DNA of 37,000 nucleotides, taken from an uncultured Flavobacteriales bacterium. Lineage in GTDB: Bacteria > Bacteroidota > Bacteroidia > Flavobacteriales > UBA7312. The stretch is taken from positions 1 through 37,000 of the forward strand of contig CAJWWC010000012.1 in NCBI GenBank assembly GCA_913048435.1, given 5' to 3'. Position 1 is the stretch's first letter, and each line of letters starts with the position of its first letter. A program made the translations under genes and the position numbers. This document shows, piece by piece, positions 34,568 through 37,000 of the stretch. The notes beneath the pieces were generated by a model, which saw only the letters and a program-made list of their open reading frames with translations, searched no databases and was not told where the DNA came from.

Positions 34568-35624
34568 AAATACCTACTAATGTCTGTGATTCATTTTGCC
34601 AATTTAATTCCTTTTTAGCCTTTGAAAAATCATATGAACTAAGTTTTTGGGACATTTCCTTAATTTGTTTGACAATACCATGTGGTGTTCTTTCTTTTAT
34701 TAATTCACCAATTTGATAGTTTTTTATTATTCCTTTTACTTCCACTAAACACGATGCTAAAACAGGTGTATCTGCGTGAATATAATCAAATAATTTATTA
34801 GGTAAGCTGTATTCAAAACTCAAACCTCTAGTTTCTTCAAATAAAATACCAATACTTGCTTCTAAAGTATGAGCTTTCAAATCATTAAAAGGTAATCGAC
34901 CTAAAAACTCTACTTTATTTTCTACACCTTTTTTTTGAGCTAATTTTTTAAGGGCATTTAATCCTTCTCCGTCACCTATAATTTTAAGTTTAAAATCATC
35001 TAAAAAGCACATCATTTCAATTGCTAGTTCTAAACCCCTACCTGGATTAATTCCACCTTGATATATAATATTTTTAGTGCATTTATGCTCCAAAGGTGTT
35101 GGACTTAAATAAGGTACATTACGAACTACTTTCATAGATATACCGTATTTATCCATATAAAACTGTGAAATAGTATGACTAACCGTATAAGAATACTTAA
35201 TTTTTGGTAAAATCCAACACTCCAAGCTTTCCCATATTTTCTTTTTGATAGGACTATTAACTAGCTCAGGAGATTCTGGAAAAAGCTCGTGACTATCATA
35301 CACTAATGTAACACCTTTACATTTGGATGCTAAAAAATTTGCCAATAAAGTATCCAAATCATTACTCAAAAGTATATGGCTTTTACTAAAAAGTAATATC
35401 AAAAATAAACGGAAATTATACTCTAAATAAAAAAATGGACCTGAAGAAAAGAATAGTTTCATTCGCTTAGTTTTATAGGGACGACATAAGTCTGGACTAA
35501 ATGCTAACTTTCTACCCCATAAAATCACCTCAAAACCCATTGACTGCAAACTTTGACAAACCTTGTGAACCCGCTGATCAGTACTAATATCATTGGTTAC
35601 AGAGACGATAATTTTTTTTCTCAT
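34542..35624 (-). CDS. Glycosyltransferase family 4 (GT-B fold)
   Basis: 360 residues. The N-terminal half starts IIVSVTNDISTDQRVHKVC with LSNDLDTLLANFLASK and VYDSHELFPESPEL, typical of the acceptor-side domain of these GT-B enzymes. The C-terminal half has IIYQGGINPGRGLELAIEMM, LKIIGDGEG, VEFLGRL and the sugar-nucleotide region GLSFEYSLPNKLFDYIHADT, with conserved Glu residues in the E-x7-E area. It probably adds a sugar to a surface polysaccharide or lipid; the substrate is unknown. It converges with the family 2 enzyme (26-base overlap of the coding ends) and is divergent from murB. No polymerase or flippase genes are in the window, so it does not mark a full polysaccharide cluster here. 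Confidence 0.88.
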   Translation of the reverse strand: MRKKIIVSVTNDISTDQRVHKVCQSLQSMGFEVILWGRKLAFSPDLCRPYKTKRMKLFFSSGPFFYLEYNFRLFLILLFSKSHILLSNDLDTLLANFLASKCKGVTLVYDSHELFPESPELVNSPIKKKIWESLECWILPKIKYSYTVSHTISQFYMDKYGISMKVVRNVPYLSPTPLEHKCTKNIIYQGGINPGRGLELAIEMMCFLDDFKLKIIGDGEGLNALKKLAQKKGVENKVEFLGRLPFNDLKAHTLEASIGILFEETRGLSFEYSLPNKLFDYIHADTPVLASCLVEVKGIIKNYQIGELIKERTPHGIVKQIKEMSQKLSSYDFSKAKKELNWQNESQTLVGIFNPFLDKA

Positions 35625-35670
35625 ATTTGCGAAAATACATAAAATAGAATGAGTAAATCATAACTATTTA

Positions 35671-35678
35671 TACCTTTG
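35671..35678 (+). promoter_or_regulatory. -7 box of murB; leaderless start
   Basis: TACCTTTG fully matches TAnnTTTG and ends six bases before the ATG at 35685, so transcription should begin almost at the start codon. The TTG inside this box (35676) is an apparent alternative start and is better read as promoter. No TTG is seen at the -33 position. Confidence 0.55.
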
Positions 35679-35684
35679 AACACT

Positions 35685-36689
35685 ATGACTTTTGAAAGTA
35701 ACTATTCTTTAAAATTGCTCAACACTTTTGGCTTATCTGTACAAGCAGAGTATTTTGCTCGTTTTAATTCAATTGAGGAATTACAAAAACTGTTAGTTGA
35801 AGCTAAACGGCCAATAATGATATTGGGTGGTGGAAGTAATATCCTATTTACTCAAAATTTAATAGGTAGTGTTCTGAAAAATGAGATTGGGGGTATAGAC
35901 ATTATTGATGAAGATGAACAAACCGCATTAGTTCAAGTTGGTGGTGGTGTAAAATGGCACGACTTTGTGATATGGAGCATAAACAATCAACTAGGTGGAA
36001 TAGAAAACTTATCATTAATACCGGGTAGTGTTGGAGCAGCACCTATGCAAAATATTGGAGCATATGGCACCGAAATAAAGTCAGTATTTGAACATTTAGA
36101 AGCGGTACATATAGACAGTCTTGAAGTTAGAATATTTAATAAAGATGATTGTCAATTTGGATACCGTTACTCTATTTTTAAAGGAGAACTTAAAGGACAA
36201 TTTGTAATTTGTAGCGTAAACTTTAGACTTAACAAAATACCCAAATTCAACACCTCTTATGGAACTGTAGAAAATGAGCTCAGAGCTATGAAAGTTAAAG
36301 TTAATTTAGAAAATATTAGCAAAGCCATAATTGCCATTAGACAACGTAAACTACCAGATCCAAAAGATATTGGCAATTGTGGTAGTTTTTTCAAAAATCC
36401 GACTATTTCGAATAAACAATATGAAAAACTTAAAGCTCAATTTCCTCAAATAGTCGGTTATTCCATTGCGCAAGATAAAACTAAAATAGCAGCAGCTTGG
36501 CTAATAGAGAAAGCCGGATGGAAAGGCTATAAACACAACGATACTGGTGTACATCAAAGCCAAGCCCTAGTGTTGGTTAATTATGGACAAGCTAAAGGGA
36601 AAGACATTTTGAAACTATCTCAAAATATACAAACCTCAGTTCAACAAAAATTTGATATTACTTTGGAACCAGAAGTAAATATTATTTGA
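35685..36689 (+). CDS. murB: UDP-N-acetylenolpyruvoylglucosamine reductase
   Basis: FAD/NADPH enzyme that makes UDP-MurNAc, the second committed step of peptidoglycan synthesis. The 334-residue protein (from ATG 35685) has the FAD-binding MILGGGSNILFT (45-56) and IPGSVGAAPMQNIGAYG (112-128). The catalytic set, by comparison with E. coli R159/S229/E325, is R161 (FGYRYSIFK), S234 (GNCGSFFKNP) and E330 (LEPEVNII). The presence of GYRYSIFKGE and length make it a type I, E. coli-like MurB. It stands alone, away from the mur-fts cluster, and is probably expressed from a leaderless transcript. It converges on the T9SS cargo gene with a 13-base gap. Confidence 0.95.
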   Translation: MTFESNYSLKLLNTFGLSVQAEYFARFNSIEELQKLLVEAKRPIMILGGGSNILFTQNLIGSVLKNEIGGIDIIDEDEQTALVQVGGGVKWHDFVIWSINNQLGGIENLSLIPGSVGAAPMQNIGAYGTEIKSVFEHLEAVHIDSLEVRIFNKDDCQFGYRYSIFKGELKGQFVICSVNFRLNKIPKFNTSYGTVENELRAMKVKVNLENISKAIIAIRQRKLPDPKDIGNCGSFFKNPTISNKQYEKLKAQFPQIVGYSIAQDKTKIAAAWLIEKAGWKGYKHNDTGVHQSQALVLVNYGQAKGKDILKLSQNIQTSVQQKFDITLEPEVNII

Positions 36690-36702
36690 AACTACCCAAA
36701 AT

Positions 36703-37000
36703 TTATTGTTTAATCAATTTATAATTAGTAATACCATCCTTTGTAATTAAGCTAAATTTATATAATCCATTAGAATAATCAGATAAATCAATACTCAAGT
36801 AAATATCACTATTAGCTCTAAATGTTTGTCTATATACTTTTTCCCCAAGTAGACTACTAACTATAATCTCTGTTTTAGTGTGAGCATAAAAATTAAGGTA
36901 GTAAATACCAGTTGATGGATTAGGATATATATCCAAGCTAGTTATAGAACTGGTTTCTAATCTTGCTCCGCCTAATGTGTATTCAACAGGCTGAGAAAAG
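36703..37000 (-). CDS. 3' end of a T9SS type A cargo protein (partial)
   Basis: The minus-strand frame is open from the window edge to a TAA at 36703, giving 99 codons of the C-terminus only. The visible start, FSQPVEYTLGGARLETSSIT, is linker, followed by the sorting domain SLDIYPNPSTGIYYLNF, IIVSSLLGEKVYRQTF, LSIDLSDYSNGLYKFSLI and the end TNYKLIKQ. This is the type A T9SS secretion signal. The apparent start at 36936 is a TTG in the middle of the domain and not a real beginning. The catalytic or adhesive part lies to the right of the window, so the protein's function is unknown. Confidence 0.88.
   Translation of the reverse strand, partial: FSQPVEYTLGGARLETSSITSLDIYPNPSTGIYYLNFYAHTKTEIIVSSLLGEKVYRQTFRANSDIYLSIDLSDYSNGLYKFSLITKDGITNYKLIKQ

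Noticed and set aside
36703-36936. Complete 77-residue protein starting at TTG 36936
   Set aside because: The frame continues upstream to the window edge and the start would fall inside the T9SS sorting domain, so it is the end of a larger protein.

Overview
The window looks like core chromosome of a low-GC Bacteroidota, most likely a marine Flavobacteriales lineage. Four things support this: promoters of the TTG-N17-20-TAnnTTTG type, A/T-rich start regions without Shine-Dalgarno sequences, several secreted proteins with type IX secretion (T9SS) C-terminal domains, and Bacteroidota-type gene families (SecDF fusion, DUF4249 with its TonB-dependent receptor, GSII glutamine synthetase, OmpA protein with PD40 repeats). 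I see no prophage, insertion sequence, CRISPR array or rRNA.

Positions 1-3469 (all minus strand) hold translation and housekeeping genes. A Thr-Tyr-Gly-Thr tRNA cluster runs off the left edge (the cluster that normally leads into tuf). Upstream of it lie the Xer recombinase, rpsU (bS21), an acyl-CoA dehydrogenase and apt. A 346-base spacer follows. Positions 3816-6710 hold two small PspC-type membrane proteins, an RfbD-like reductase and an alanine/glycine:cation symporter. One of the PspC proteins is a 55-residue gene that is easy to miss. Positions 6971-10319 are an outer-membrane import pair (TonB-dependent receptor plus DUF4249 lipoprotein). Positions 10362-13417 are a tightly packed purM-prfA-pyrF operon. 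It sits directly behind a strong hairpin/U-tract that ends the upstream OmpA-family gene (13478-15508), whose domain order resembles PorE of the T9SS.

From 15674 onward the strands alternate: glutamine synthetase (+), tatA and secDF (-), a calcium-loop propeller T9SS cargo (+), malate dehydrogenase (-), a SprB-repeat T9SS type B cargo (+), and gyrB (-). Next come a translationally overlapping pair made of a 1022-residue TPR protein and a 564-residue beta-barrel (-), ftsE with a family 2 glycosyltransferase (+), a family 4 glycosyltransferase (-), murB (+), and the 3' end of a third T9SS cargo (-).

The common theme is the cell envelope: export across the inner membrane (SecDF, TatA), outer-membrane uptake and anchoring, T9SS cargo, wall synthesis (MurB, FtsE) and surface sugar transfer. 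I found no clearly new defence or mobile system. The most interesting points are regulatory: a terminator-like hairpin at the very 5' end of the tRNA transcript, a terminator abutting purM, apparently leaderless mRNAs, and rpsU without a Shine-Dalgarno sequence. The uncharacterised TPR/barrel pair divergent from ftsE also stands out.
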